Shown here: in pieces, positions 29,204 to 38,116 of the stretch
How positions within the stretch are numbered: position 1 is the first letter of the stretch
Layout of the letters: each line of letters begins with the position of its first letter
NCBI GenBank assembly: GCA_913045195.1
Contig: CAJWQR010000008.1
Coordinates: 1 to 40,367 of the forward strand
From: an uncultured Legionellales bacterium
Lineage (GTDB): Bacteria; Pseudomonadota; Gammaproteobacteria; Eutrophobiales; Eutrophobiaceae
Reading direction: 5' to 3'
DNA: 40,367 nt
Position numbers and translations under genes: made by a program
Notes under the pieces: model-generated
Databases searched by the model: none
Told to the model about the DNA's origin: nothing
Seen by the model: only the letters and a program-made list of their open reading frames with translations

Positions 29204-30516
29204 TGACGATTTGGGTAGTTTTAATGTTTCTTTCTCTGATGCTTTTATTATTAATGGGTTATCCCGTCGCATTTACATCGGGTGCTATTGCGTTAGTGTT
29301 TGGCGTCATATTTCTTGGGATTGACTTTTTTACACTATTACCTCTCCGTATTTGGGGAATCCTAACGAATTTTACATTGCTTGCTGTTCCTCTATTCATT
29401 TTTATGGGGGTCATTCTTGACCGCTCAGGAATAGCAGAAGATCTATTAGAAACAATGGGAAAACTATTTGGAAAATTAAATGGAGGATTAGCTCTTTCTG
29501 TTGTTATTGTAGGTGCAATGTTAGCAGCGACAACAGGAGTAGTTGGAGCAACTGTAGTCACAATGGGAATTATCGCTTTGCCAACAATGCTTAAACATAA
29601 TTATTCAGCATCTTTAGCATCGGGCACAATCGCAGCATCTGGGACATTAGGACAAATCATTCCTCCGAGTATTATATTAATACTTTTAGGAGATGTGATG
29701 GGGGTGCCTGTTGGTCGATTATTTGTCGGTTCAATCATTCCCGGATTACTTCTAGTAACGTTTTTTATGTTATACATACTAATTTATGCTTGGCATAAAC
29801 CAAGTGTCGCGCCAGCCTTTAATTTAAAACAAAATAATTTTAATTATATTGGCCTTATCAATACTATTTTACCTCCGCTATTACTTATACTTTCGGTCCT
29901 TGGTTCTATATTTTTAGGCATAGCAACACCTACAGAGTCTGCTGCTGTTGGCGCTATTGGCGCTCTTATACTTGCTGCTTGTCATAAAAAATTAACTTTC
30001 ATAAATCTCCAAGAATCAATGCAACAAACAATGAAGCTTACCAGTATGGTATTTATGATTCTAATTGGTGCTACAGCATTTGGGCTTGTGTTTAGAGGTA
30101 TGGGTGGAGACAAACTAGTGCTTGATGTAATGTCCAGTTTGCCCGCTGGTGTATGGGGATTTTTGTTTGCCAGTATGTTACTTATTTTTATTCTTGGGTT
30201 TTTTCTCGATTTTTTACAAATCTGTTTTATTGTGATACCAATACTTGCCCCGATTGCCGCTGAATTCGGAATTGACTTGCTATGGTTCGCTGTATTAATT
30301 GCAATTAATCTACAAACATCTTTCTTAACCCCTCCATTTGGATTTTCATTATTTTATTTAAAAGCTGTAGCTCCGCCTGAAGTACGGATACAAAATATTT
30401 ATTCTGGGATCATTCCATTTGTGCTACTGCAATTAGTAACAATACTACTACTAATACTTATGCCGAGTTTAATTACATGGCTACCAAACCTCATGGATGA
30501 ACTACACGGGCTTTAG
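29203..30516 (+). CDS. TRAP transporter large permease (DctM)
   Basis: This 437-residue protein is hydrophobic throughout, with about 12 membrane segments, and carries DctM-family features: LLLMGYPVAFTSGAIAL, ASGTLGQIIPPSI, IATPTESAAVGAIGALI and LDFLQICFIVIPI. It forms the transport channel with DctQ. No periplasmic DctP-type binding protein is encoded next to it, on either side, so the solute receptor must be elsewhere or the pair is not a complete set. It converges on aroE. Confidence 0.93.
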   Translation: MTIWVVLMFLSLMLLLLMGYPVAFTSGAIALVFGVIFLGIDFFTLLPLRIWGILTNFTLLAVPLFIFMGVILDRSGIAEDLLETMGKLFGKLNGGLALSVVIVGAMLAATTGVVGATVVTMGIIALPTMLKHNYSASLASGTIAASGTLGQIIPPSIILILLGDVMGVPVGRLFVGSIIPGLLLVTFFMLYILIYAWHKPSVAPAFNLKQNNFNYIGLINTILPPLLLILSVLGSIFLGIATPTESAAVGAIGALILAACHKKLTFINLQESMQQTMKLTSMVFMILIGATAFGLVFRGMGGDKLVLDVMSSLPAGVWGFLFASMLLIFILGFFLDFLQICFIVIPILAPIAAEFGIDLLWFAVLIAINLQTSFLTPPFGFSLFYLKAVAPPEVRIQNIYSGIIPFVLLQLVTILLLILMPSLITWLPNLMDELHGL

Positions 30517-30559
30517 GATAGAATTATTATTTGAGAACAAGTTAAAATGCTATTGAATA

Positions 30560-31405
30560 TTAAAAACCCTTTAAAATCTTTATTACTGACGATGTATCTG
30601 GTTTAATCCCATGCCAAATCATAAATGTTTCTGCAGCCTGTTCAACTAACATACCCAAACCATCTACTGCTCCTGAGGCACCATTTTCAATTGCCCATTT
30701 AATAAATATCGTTTCCTTATTTGAATACATTAAGTCATAGCAAAAAGTATTTTCTTTAATAATATTTTTAGATATTGGGGGAAGTTCTGCTGACAAACTA
30801 AGTGAGGTCCCATTAATAATTATATCGAACGAGTCATTTGGAAGAGCATCATATGAGTATGTTTTAATATTTGCTTGTTTATTGAATCTTTTTTCTAGCT
30901 CTTCTGCACGAGAAATTGTCCGATTTGCTATAACGATTTTCTTTGTTTTTTGTAACATCAATCTTTCAAGGATCGATTTAACAGTACCTCCCGCCCCTAA
31001 TATTAAGATCGATTTATTTTCCAATTTAATATTATGATTAATGATTAAATCATTGAGTAATCCCTGACCATCTGTTGTATCACCATGAATATTCATTTTC
31101 TCATCGAATTGAATTGTGTTAACCGAGCCCGCTATTTCAGCTCGATGAGTTAATTTTGTGCACAATGAATAAGCGTCTTCCTTAAAAGGAACTGTGATAT
31201 TTAAACCTTTACCGCCTTGTGATGAAAATAATCCTACATATGAAGAGAGTTTGCCAAGAGGAACCTCGATAGCCTGATAATGCAATTCTACCCCTGTTTG
31301 TTCGGCGAATAATGTGTGTATTTGCGGGGATTTGCTATGTGTTATAGGATTACCAAATACTGCATAATTTGCTAATAAATGGTTATGTATGAGTTCGCTG
31401 ACCAC
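30560..31405 (-). CDS. aroE: Shikimate 5-dehydrogenase AroE
   Basis: AroE reduces 3-dehydroshikimate to shikimate with NADPH in aromatic amino acid synthesis. The substrate site shows Ser24 and Ser26 in HSKSPQIH, Lys75 in NITVPFKEDAY, Asn96 and Asp112. The NADP loop is ILGAGGTVKS (136-144) and the phosphate-recognising ANRTISRAEEL follows. Length 281 is typical. The start is GTG 31405; no ATG lies close, and the ribosome site is weak. It is last in the minus-strand run that begins at the nitrogen genes. Confidence 0.96.
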   Translation of the reverse strand: MVSELIHNHLLANYAVFGNPITHSKSPQIHTLFAEQTGVELHYQAIEVPLGKLSSYVGLFSSQGGKGLNITVPFKEDAYSLCTKLTHRAEIAGSVNTIQFDEKMNIHGDTTDGQGLLNDLIINHNIKLENKSILILGAGGTVKSILERLMLQKTKKIVIANRTISRAEELEKRFNKQANIKTYSYDALPNDSFDIIINGTSLSLSAELPPISKNIIKENTFCYDLMYSNKETIFIKWAIENGASGAVDGLGMLVEQAAETFMIWHGIKPDTSSVIKILKGF

Positions 31406-31442
31406 AAAGTATTAATTATAGTTCTTGGTTGAAAGAAAAATT

Positions 31443-32543
31443 CTAATCGCCTGTGCGTTCGACTAAGCCGCCTTTAAGACAATATACTTGCATACCTCGT
31501 TCACTCAACAAAAAAGCAGCCGCTGAACTGCGGCGTCCACTATCACAATAGACAATATATTTCTGCTTCGAATCCAGTGTTCCTGCTTTTATACGTAAAG
31601 TATTTAGTGGGATATTAATACTCCCTGCTATTCCTGATTCTTTGTGTTCTGACTCCATTCTAACATCAATCCAAGTTGCTGATTTACTTTCCGCCATTGC
31701 GTCAGCTTCTTCTTCAGTTAACCAACTTAGCATTGGCTCTTTTAGTAATTCATTAAAATCTTCTTTTGATAATCGCATTAGTGAACCATCTGTCTCCATA
31801 ACGACATTAGCATTTCGTTTTGTGTCGGAGAGAAGAGCTTCTTCTCCAAACGCATCTCCCACTCCTATAGTAGCTAAAGTTAAAGGCGTTCCTGCTTTTG
31901 AATTTCGCGTAACCTTACATTTACCTTGCTTAATAATATAATAATAATCGCCATCATCGCCTTGTTTAATAATCTCTACACCTGCTTTAGCCGGAAACTC
32001 TTGCATTCGCATAAACATCGCTTGAATGTTTGCTGGGGGTATTTGTAAAAAAGCTTTTGACTGAAGTATACTCGTCATCCAGTCATCTTCTTTACCATCG
32101 CTAGTTTTAATATCAACATCATCTGCATGAATATCAGCTACTTCGATACCAGATAATTGATCCCATGTAAGTAAAATATCAAGCAAGTCACTATCTATTC
32201 TAATAATTGTGCACTCTGTTTTAGCTACTGCCGATTGTTTTCTTGGTTGGCGATTTGCGATAGCATGTTTTGCTTTTTCGGTGCCAGCCTCTACAACGTA
32301 GCCTGCTGGTGTTGTGACATCGCTATCTTTAGGAGAACCCACTGCGAAAGTCGCTGATATTTCAACCTGCCCCTCCACAACATAAACCACTTTTTTGTCA
32401 TGCTCTCCTTCTTTGAAAATTGTTTTTCCTGCGGCAACAGACTCCAAAAAAGTTTTACTGGCTAATTCTTGAAAATTTTCTGCTTTAAGTGCGTCAGCGG
32501 GCACAAATTTTTTTAATATTTTTTTGTCAATTGGCTCAGCCAT
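31443..32543 (-). CDS. Two cyclic-nucleotide-binding domains fused to a rhodanese domain
   Basis: This 366-residue cytoplasmic protein has no signal peptide or DNA-binding domain. The first CNB domain (about 25-135) is degenerate: it keeps GKTIFKEGEHDKK and YVVEGQVEI but lacks the phosphate-binding cassette. The second (about 160-270) has IIKQGDDGDYYYIIKQGKC and a full cassette FGEEALLSDTKRNANV with Arg243, so it could bind cAMP or cGMP. Residues 285-366 are a rhodanese domain with active Cys333 in VYCDSGRRS. The fusion suggests nucleotide-controlled sulfur transfer or a phosphatase-like/rhodanese sensor; function is unknown. It lies between amtB and aroE, behind a hairpin. Confidence 0.88.
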   Translation of the reverse strand: MAEPIDKKILKKFVPADALKAENFQELASKTFLESVAAGKTIFKEGEHDKKVVYVVEGQVEISATFAVGSPKDSDVTTPAGYVVEAGTEKAKHAIANRQPRKQSAVAKTECTIIRIDSDLLDILLTWDQLSGIEVADIHADDVDIKTSDGKEDDWMTSILQSKAFLQIPPANIQAMFMRMQEFPAKAGVEIIKQGDDGDYYYIIKQGKCKVTRNSKAGTPLTLATIGVGDAFGEEALLSDTKRNANVVMETDGSLMRLSKEDFNELLKEPMLSWLTEEEADAMAESKSATWIDVRMESEHKESGIAGSINIPLNTLRIKAGTLDSKQKYIVYCDSGRRSSAAAFLLSERGMQVYCLKGGLVERTGD

Positions 32544-32610
32544 TTAATGCTTTTCCTTCGCTTCGATAGTAAAAGATGTTGTGTATCTCTAATTTGGATT
32601 AAAACTACTA

Positions 32611-32645
32611 CAACCCTACAGCATAAAAATAATGCAGTAGGGTTG
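32611..32645 (-). terminator. Strong hairpin after the first amtB
   Basis: CAACCCTACAGCAT (32611-32624) pairs with ATGCAGTAGGGTTG (32632-32645) at 13 of 14 positions across a seven-base AT loop. It lies 21 bases after the amtB stop on the minus strand, and is followed there by TAGTAGTTTT, a poor U-tract. Likely a terminator or mRNA-stabilising structure between amtB and the CNB-rhodanese gene. Confidence 0.6.
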
Positions 32646-32665
32646 CATATTAAGTCTGAGAAATA

Positions 32666-33943
32666 CTAAATATTGTAACCGCGCTCATTATGCAAAACGA
32701 TATCAAGACCTTCAATTTCTTCGTCCTCTTCAACTCTCAAACCAACCATCATATCTACCAATTTTAAAATAACAAAGGTAATTACAGCACACCATACTAT
32801 GGTTGCAACGACACCAATTGCTTGAACCCCAAATTGAGAAGAAATTGAATAAGCTTCATCAGCAGACTGTAAACCACCATAAGAATTCGAATAAAATACA
32901 GCTGTTAATAAGCAGCCTAGAGCACCGCCAACACCATGCACTGGAAAAACATCAAGTGAATCATCAATTTTTAATCCGCGTTTAATATATTGTGTCGCAA
33001 AATAACACACAACGCCTGCTGAAATACCAATCAACAATCCACCTAATGGTCCGACATACCCTGAAGCAGGAGTAATAGTGCCTAAACCCGCAACCATGCC
33101 CGTTACAATGCCAAGTACAGTCGGCTTTCCTGATCTAACCCACTCACATGTCATCCATGCTAACGAACCAGCGGCGGCAGAGATATGCGTTACTGCCATC
33201 GCCATTCCGGCGCCACTGCCTGACGCTAATGCGCTACCCGCATTAAAACCAAACCAACCGACCCATAACATTGAGGCGCCGGCAACAGTCAATGCCATAT
33301 TATGAGGAGCCATTGGCTTGTCCGGAAAACCACGACGATTACCAAGTACTAGAGCCGCAACAATCGCGCCAACGCCCGCGTTGATGTGAACAACAGAACC
33401 GCCCGCAAAATCCATAAAACCTTTATCAGCAAGCCAACCACCGCCCCAAACCCAGTGGCAGACAGGCGCATAAACGAGAGTCAACCATAACGCACTAAAC
33501 AAAAGTACAGATGAGAATTTCATTCTTTCTGCAAAACCACCGATGATTAAAGCAGGCGTAATAATGGCGAATGTCATCTGAAACATGAAGAAAACAATCT
33601 CGGGTATAGTGCCGCTCATACTATCCATACCAACATCCGAAATCATAAGATTTCCGAGACCAACAATCTGATTGACTGACCCCCCATCACCAAAGGCCAA
33701 GCCATAGGCGAATACCATCCATAATATAGATACTAGGCAAGCAATGGCAAAACATTGCATCAAAACAGATAACACATTTTTTACACGAACAAGCCCCGAA
33801 TAAAATAATGCAAGTCCAGGTAATGTCATAAATAATACGAGCGCAGTAGAGACTAATATCCAAGCGGTATCGCCCGTATCTAATTCATCTGCAAACACTA
33901 CGCCTGGAAATATTGTGATTAATAATATTAAAATACGGTTCAT
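32666..33943 (-). CDS. amtB: Ammonium transporter AmtB (copy 1)
   Basis: AmtB conducts ammonium across the inner membrane. A cleavable signal peptide (about 1-18, ending VFA) precedes 11 membrane helices. The twin histidines occur in GGSVVHINAG and FPVHGVGGALG, the Phe gate in FFMFQMTFAIITPA and WFGFNAGSALA, and the cytoplasmic tail GLRVEEDEEIEGLD matches the part that contacts PII. Length 425 is typical. It forms a pair with the glnK 92 bases upstream. It differs clearly from the second copy in the loops and tail, so it is an old duplicate rather than a recent one. Confidence 0.96.
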   Translation of the reverse strand: MNRILILLITIFPGVVFADELDTGDTAWILVSTALVLFMTLPGLALFYSGLVRVKNVLSVLMQCFAIACLVSILWMVFAYGLAFGDGGSVNQIVGLGNLMISDVGMDSMSGTIPEIVFFMFQMTFAIITPALIIGGFAERMKFSSVLLFSALWLTLVYAPVCHWVWGGGWLADKGFMDFAGGSVVHINAGVGAIVAALVLGNRRGFPDKPMAPHNMALTVAGASMLWVGWFGFNAGSALASGSGAGMAMAVTHISAAAGSLAWMTCEWVRSGKPTVLGIVTGMVAGLGTITPASGYVGPLGGLLIGISAGVVCYFATQYIKRGLKIDDSLDVFPVHGVGGALGCLLTAVFYSNSYGGLQSADEAYSISSQFGVQAIGVVATIVWCAVITFVILKLVDMMVGLRVEEDEEIEGLDIVLHNERGYNI

Positions 33944-34035
33944 TGAGTTCCCCCTCGTTATCCTCGAATGCTTTCCCAGTTACTAATTAATTTTAGCCTC
34001 ATTATAAAATTTAGTTTCCTATTTCTTTTTTTTAT

Positions 34036-34392
<357 letters not shown>

Positions 34393-34417
34393 TTATTATT
34401 TTGAAATAATATAGTAA

Positions 34418-34434
34418 CGCAGTACTTGAACCAA
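34418..34434 (-). promoter_or_regulatory. Possible sigma-54 promoter of glnK-amtB copy 1
   Basis: On the minus strand TTGGTTCAAGTACTGCG has GG and GC dinucleotides at the fixed sigma-54 spacing, and keeps about nine of the 14 defined consensus positions. It would start transcription near 34406, 32 bases before the glnK ATG. No NtrC palindrome was found upstream, so support is modest. Confidence 0.35.
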
Positions 34435-34530
34435 AAATAGTCAAATTTAACTTATTCCCCATGTTGATTTTTAGATTCATATTTAAGGTAATTTGTCTAA
34501 ATAAGAAGATAACCCTTTTAATTTTAGTTA

Positions 34531-34556
34531 AAAAAAACGGGTCCAAAGACCCGTTT
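34531..34556 (-). terminator. Rho-independent terminator after amtB copy 2
   Basis: On the minus strand AAACGGGTC pairs perfectly with GACCCGTTT around a four-base loop and runs into eight or more T. It stands 35 bases after the amtB copy 2 stop and separates the two glnK-amtB transcription units. Confidence 0.85.
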
Positions 34557-34590
34557 AAATGGTAGAGAAGAAAATGTGTAAAGAAACTAA

Positions 34591-35928
34591 CTAGATAATG
34601 TAACCCCTTTCATTATGAGAGTTAACATCAAGACCGCCAACTTCCTCTTCTTCCGTGACACGAAGACCCATAACCGCGTCTAAGACCATCAAGATAATTG
34701 CAGTTAAAACACCCGTATAGATTATCGTGAATAAGACACTCTTCGTTTGAATCCAGATTTGAGTAGCAGTGCTTCCGTCTAAACCCACACCACCCCATGC
34801 AGATGATGTGCAGAGCCCGGTTAAGATAGCGCCGATAATACCCCCCACGGCATGAACTCCAAAAACATCCAGAGAATCGTCATAGCCCATTGCACGTTTT
34901 AATGTCGTTGAGGCAAAGAAGCAACCAGCGCCTGCCGCAACACCAATTAGTAATGCCCCTTGAGGTCCAACAGTACCTGATGCAGGAGTAATTGCGACTA
35001 AGCCGGCAACAGCGCCCGTTATAATACCTAAAACACTAGGTTTACCATGTGCATTCCACTCAACAATCATCCAAGCCAAAGCGGCAGTGGCGGTTGCAAT
35101 CTGCGTCACTAACATCGCCATTCCTGTGGTTGTGTCTGCAGCTAATTCAGATCCGGCATTAAAACCAAACCAACCGACCCATAACATTGAGGCACCAATG
35201 ACTGATAACGTTAAATTATGTGGTGGCATGGCAACTGAAGGATAGCCTTTGCGTTTACCAAGCATAATCGCTGCAACAAGACCAGCAATACCTGCATTAA
35301 TATGAACAACGGTGCCACCGGCAAAATCAATGACACCCCAGTCCCATAATAAGCCACCATCACCGGCCCAAACCATGTGCACCATTGGGAAGTAACAAAC
35401 GGTGACCCAAATCGCTATAAATACCATCATTGTTGAAAACTTCATTCTTTCTGCAAAAGCACCAACAATAAGAGCTGGTGTTATGATTGCGAAAGTTAGC
35501 TGAAAGCTGGCAAAAACTGATTCGGGTATAGTCCCTGACATTGAATCAACCGAAATTCCTTGTAGGAATGTATTACCAAAACCACCAATAATAGAATTCA
35601 AATTAAACACACCGGCTTCCATTCCTGTAGTGTCAAAAGCCATACTATAACCATACACAACCCAAATCACTGTAACTAAGCAGGTTATCGCAAAACACTG
35701 CATCATAACTGAAAGTACATTTTTGCTTCTCACCATCCCGGCGTAAAATAAACTCAGTCCAGGAATAGTCATCATTAAAACTAGTACCGTTGCAGTAATC
35801 ATCCAGGCGGTATCACCCGAATTTAATTCATCGGCTAATGCAAGCGAGGGTGCTAATGAGGTAATAAAACCGAGCGCGACACCTGCTAAGCCTTTCGTGT
35901 TAAATAAAACACCAAATAAACGTTTCAT
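34591..35928 (-). CDS. amtB: Ammonium transporter AmtB (copy 2)
   Basis: The second ammonium channel has a long signal peptide (about 1-36, ending SLALA) and 11 helices. Diagnostic segments are FASFQLTFAIITPA, GGTVVHINAG, WFGFNAGSELA and FGVHAVGGIIGA, with both pore histidines. The tail GLRVTEEEEVGGLD would bind PII. The start is the ATG at 35928, nine bases after AAGGAG; frames that extend to 36015 would run into the glnK gene. Length 445. It is 28 bases downstream of glnK copy 2 and ends before a strong terminator. Confidence 0.96.
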   Translation of the reverse strand: MKRLFGVLFNTKGLAGVALGFITSLAPSLALADELNSGDTAWMITATVLVLMMTIPGLSLFYAGMVRSKNVLSVMMQCFAITCLVTVIWVVYGYSMAFDTTGMEAGVFNLNSIIGGFGNTFLQGISVDSMSGTIPESVFASFQLTFAIITPALIVGAFAERMKFSTMMVFIAIWVTVCYFPMVHMVWAGDGGLLWDWGVIDFAGGTVVHINAGIAGLVAAIMLGKRKGYPSVAMPPHNLTLSVIGASMLWVGWFGFNAGSELAADTTTGMAMLVTQIATATAALAWMIVEWNAHGKPSVLGIITGAVAGLVAITPASGTVGPQGALLIGVAAGAGCFFASTTLKRAMGYDDSLDVFGVHAVGGIIGAILTGLCTSSAWGGVGLDGSTATQIWIQTKSVLFTIIYTGVLTAIILMVLDAVMGLRVTEEEEVGGLDVNSHNERGYII

Positions 35929-35956
35929 TGTTTTCATCTCCTTAAGGAATTTAGGT

Positions 35957-36343
<387 letters not shown>

Positions 36344-36356
36344 TTAAAAAATCCGA

Positions 36357-37097
36357 TTAGAAACTAGACGATACTGAGAAGACTAAAGCGTCAGGCTCAT
36401 CATTTCCTCGAACCCAGAATTCTTTAGTATCATCAACATCAAAATAGTAACTTAAGTCCAGTGTAAATATGCCAACATCTTTACTTAAACCAACTGACGC
36501 ATGCGAGTAACTCGTGCCAGCACGTGCTTCATCATCGTTATCTTGATAGCCATATTGAAATGCAAGACCGACATCAGCAGGAAGCGATAAACCCAAATCT
36601 ATGGTGAAATAGGTAGCATCACCAACTTCACCAAAATAATCCGGGGTATAGGCAATACCAAAACCAATACTTGGTGCTAAGTCCCCGCCAAAGGTATAAC
36701 CAACCCCTGCGTAAATATCATAAAAATCAAAATCACCACCTGCATCATCGGCTGCTTTTACTCCTGGATACCAGTAATAAAGTGCGCCAATATCCCAGCT
36801 AATCCCATTGGGTAACTCCCCGCCAATTCCGCCATAAAAATCGATTTCTATATTCGCAGAGTTACCAAAATCGACATTTGAGGCCCAAGTACCAAGGTAA
36901 AAACCAGATTCGTGCCCCATGTCAAAACCGCCTTGTATAGCAGCGCCATCTGCGGTTTGGCTACCGCCCCTGTAGATGTAATCAGAAAAATAACCGACAT
37001 TCGCGCTAAATTCGACTGGCGAATGTCCATCCGCAAAAACTGACGATGACAGTAAAATACCCGTACATGCCAATATTTTTAAATTTAATTTCTTCAT
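36357..37097 (-). CDS. TorF-type putative outer membrane protein (Gcw_chp family)
   Basis: The start is taken as ATG 37097, seven bases after GAGG; it gives 246 residues with a signal peptide ending VFA near residue 22. The mature protein is beta-strand rich, glycine- and aromatic-rich, with FSANVGYFSDYIYRGGSQT and later VGYTFGGDLAPSIGFGIAY, and ends VFSVSSSF with the terminal Phe of outer membrane barrels. This matches the TIGR02001/PF09694 family, annotated TorF-type porins. Members are often the first gene of NtrC-dependent glnK-amtB operons (for example orf1 in Herbaspirillum), as here. Its substrate is unknown; a role in nitrogen-compound passage is inferred from context. Confidence 0.82.
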   Translation of the reverse strand: MKKLNLKILACTGILLSSSVFADGHSPVEFSANVGYFSDYIYRGGSQTADGAAIQGGFDMGHESGFYLGTWASNVDFGNSANIEIDFYGGIGGELPNGISWDIGALYYWYPGVKAADDAGGDFDFYDIYAGVGYTFGGDLAPSIGFGIAYTPDYFGEVGDATYFTIDLGLSLPADVGLAFQYGYQDNDDEARAGTSYSHASVGLSKDVGIFTLDLSYYFDVDDTKEFWVRGNDEPDALVFSVSSSF

Positions 37098-37197
37098 TTC
37101 TATCCTCTCTATGGTTATCGTATTGCAAGAAAAATTATTCGTTGTGTTATGCTCTTTCACACCAAACATTCACAATCTCAACTACCTTCCCTAACTA

Positions 37198-37214
37198 TGC
37201 ATCTTTCATACCAA
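37198..37214 (-). promoter_or_regulatory. Predicted sigma-54 promoter of the torF-glnK-amtB unit
   Basis: On the minus strand TTGGTATGAAAGATGCA keeps the invariant GG and GC at the sigma-54 spacing and matches most defined positions of YTGGCACGRNNNTTGCW. Transcription would start near 37187, about 90 bases before the torF-type ATG, and an NtrC-like site lies some 130 bases upstream of that point, the usual enhancer distance. Confidence 0.5.
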
Positions 37215-37317
37215 CTTTTTTTATTGGATAAAAATCAAGTAATTAAAAAAAAATTTATCCAAAATAGAAAGATTAGCTTTTTTCTGTACAATTCATTGTA
37301 TTAGTAAAGTACATTTA

Positions 37318-37334
37318 TGCGCAAATTTGGTGCA
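37318..37334. promoter_or_regulatory. Predicted NtrC-binding site
   Basis: TGCGCAAATTTGGTGCA matches the NtrC consensus TGCACCAWWWWGGTGCA at 15 of 17 positions; one half-site (GGTGCA) is perfect. It lies between the divergent torF-type gene and ubiK, 93 bases before ubiK. Alone it also resembles a sigma-54 core promoter on the minus strand (37321-37335), but the -25 G is missing, so the enhancer reading is preferred. Confidence 0.5.
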
Positions 37335-37426
37335 AAAAATTAAAAAACGCCCAGATATGTGCCTTTTAAAATTTACAATGACATATTCAGAACCAAAACA
37401 TAAGATTAGAAAGATGGGTATAGCGC

Positions 37427-37687
37427 ATGTTTAAAGAAAAAATTGAAATGATAATCTCAGACATTACAAAAATCTTGCCAGAAGATTTAAATGTAATGAA
37501 AGATGATATTGAAAAGAATTTACGCGCAACATTAGATGCAGCATTTTCAAAAATGGACCTTGTGACGCGTGAAGAATTTGATATTCAGGCATCATTGCTA
37601 AGTAGAACACGAGAAAAACTTGAGGGATTGCAAGAAAAGTTGTCAGCGCTAGAAGAACAATTAGAAAAAAACAATCCTGATAGTTAA
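37427..37687 (+). CDS. ubiK: Ubiquinone biosynthesis accessory factor UbiK
   Basis: This 86-residue protein belongs to the BMFP/YqiC (DUF526) family. UbiK forms a trimeric coiled coil and helps the soluble Ubi enzymes work with lipid intermediates. The N-terminal amphipathic part (1-40) is followed by VTREEFDIQ and a heptad-rich coil (about 48-80). Length and layout match YqiC. It is divergent from the torF/glnK/amtB unit; the same neighbourhood of ubiK with glnK-amtB occurs in Pseudomonas. Confidence 0.92.
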   Translation: MFKEKIEMIISDITKILPEDLNVMKDDIEKNLRATLDAAFSKMDLVTREEFDIQASLLSRTREKLEGLQEKLSALEEQLEKNNPDS

Positions 37688-37733
37688 ATTATAAACATAG
37701 TCAGTAAAAAATATTTAAATATGGCAAAAATTT

Positions 37734-38114
37734 ATGGCAGATAAACAATACGATATTAGCATCGCAACTCAAATAAACTATATTTCAGAACAATCCATTC
37801 CTGAAGAAAGTCGATATGTTTTTGCATACACAATTAAAGTTACTAATACCGGGCAAACTGCGGCTACATTACTTCGTCGTCATTGGTTAATTACAGATGC
37901 TAATTGCAAGGTACAGGAGGTTAGAGGCGAAGGTGTTGTCGGCATACAACCGCATATCATGCCAGGAGAATCTTACGAATATACAAGTGCGGCAATTTTA
38001 GAAACCCCAGTTGGTTGTATGCAGGGTTCTTATGAAATGATCGCTGATGATGGCATGGAATTTGATGCCCCAATCCCCGTATTTAATCTCGCCGCACCAA
38101 ATACACTTCATTAA
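37734..38114 (+). CDS. apaG: ApaG (Co2+/Mg2+ efflux protein-annotated, DUF525 domain)
   Basis: ApaG is a 126-residue FnIII-like beta-sandwich of the DUF525 family. Diagnostic parts are YTIKVTNTGQ, TLLRRHWLITDANCKVQEV, GEGVVGIQPHIMPGESYEYTS and MQGSYEMIADDG. Its biochemical role is not settled; cobalt resistance has been linked to it in enterics. It starts at ATG 37734 and is two bases from apaH, as in the usual apaG-apaH pair. Confidence 0.96.
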   Translation: MADKQYDISIATQINYISEQSIPEESRYVFAYTIKVTNTGQTAATLLRRHWLITDANCKVQEVRGEGVVGIQPHIMPGESYEYTSAAILETPVGCMQGSYEMIADDGMEFDAPIPVFNLAAPNTLH

Positions 38115-38116
38115 TA

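Noticed and set aside
37149-37166. A second sigma-54-like element before the torF-type gene
   Set aside because: GG and GC are one base too close for sigma-54; the element at 37198-37214 has the right spacing.
37721-37744. Short frame beginning ATG at 37721 before apaG
   Set aside because: Seven codons only, overlapping the apaG start, without a ribosome site; could be chance.
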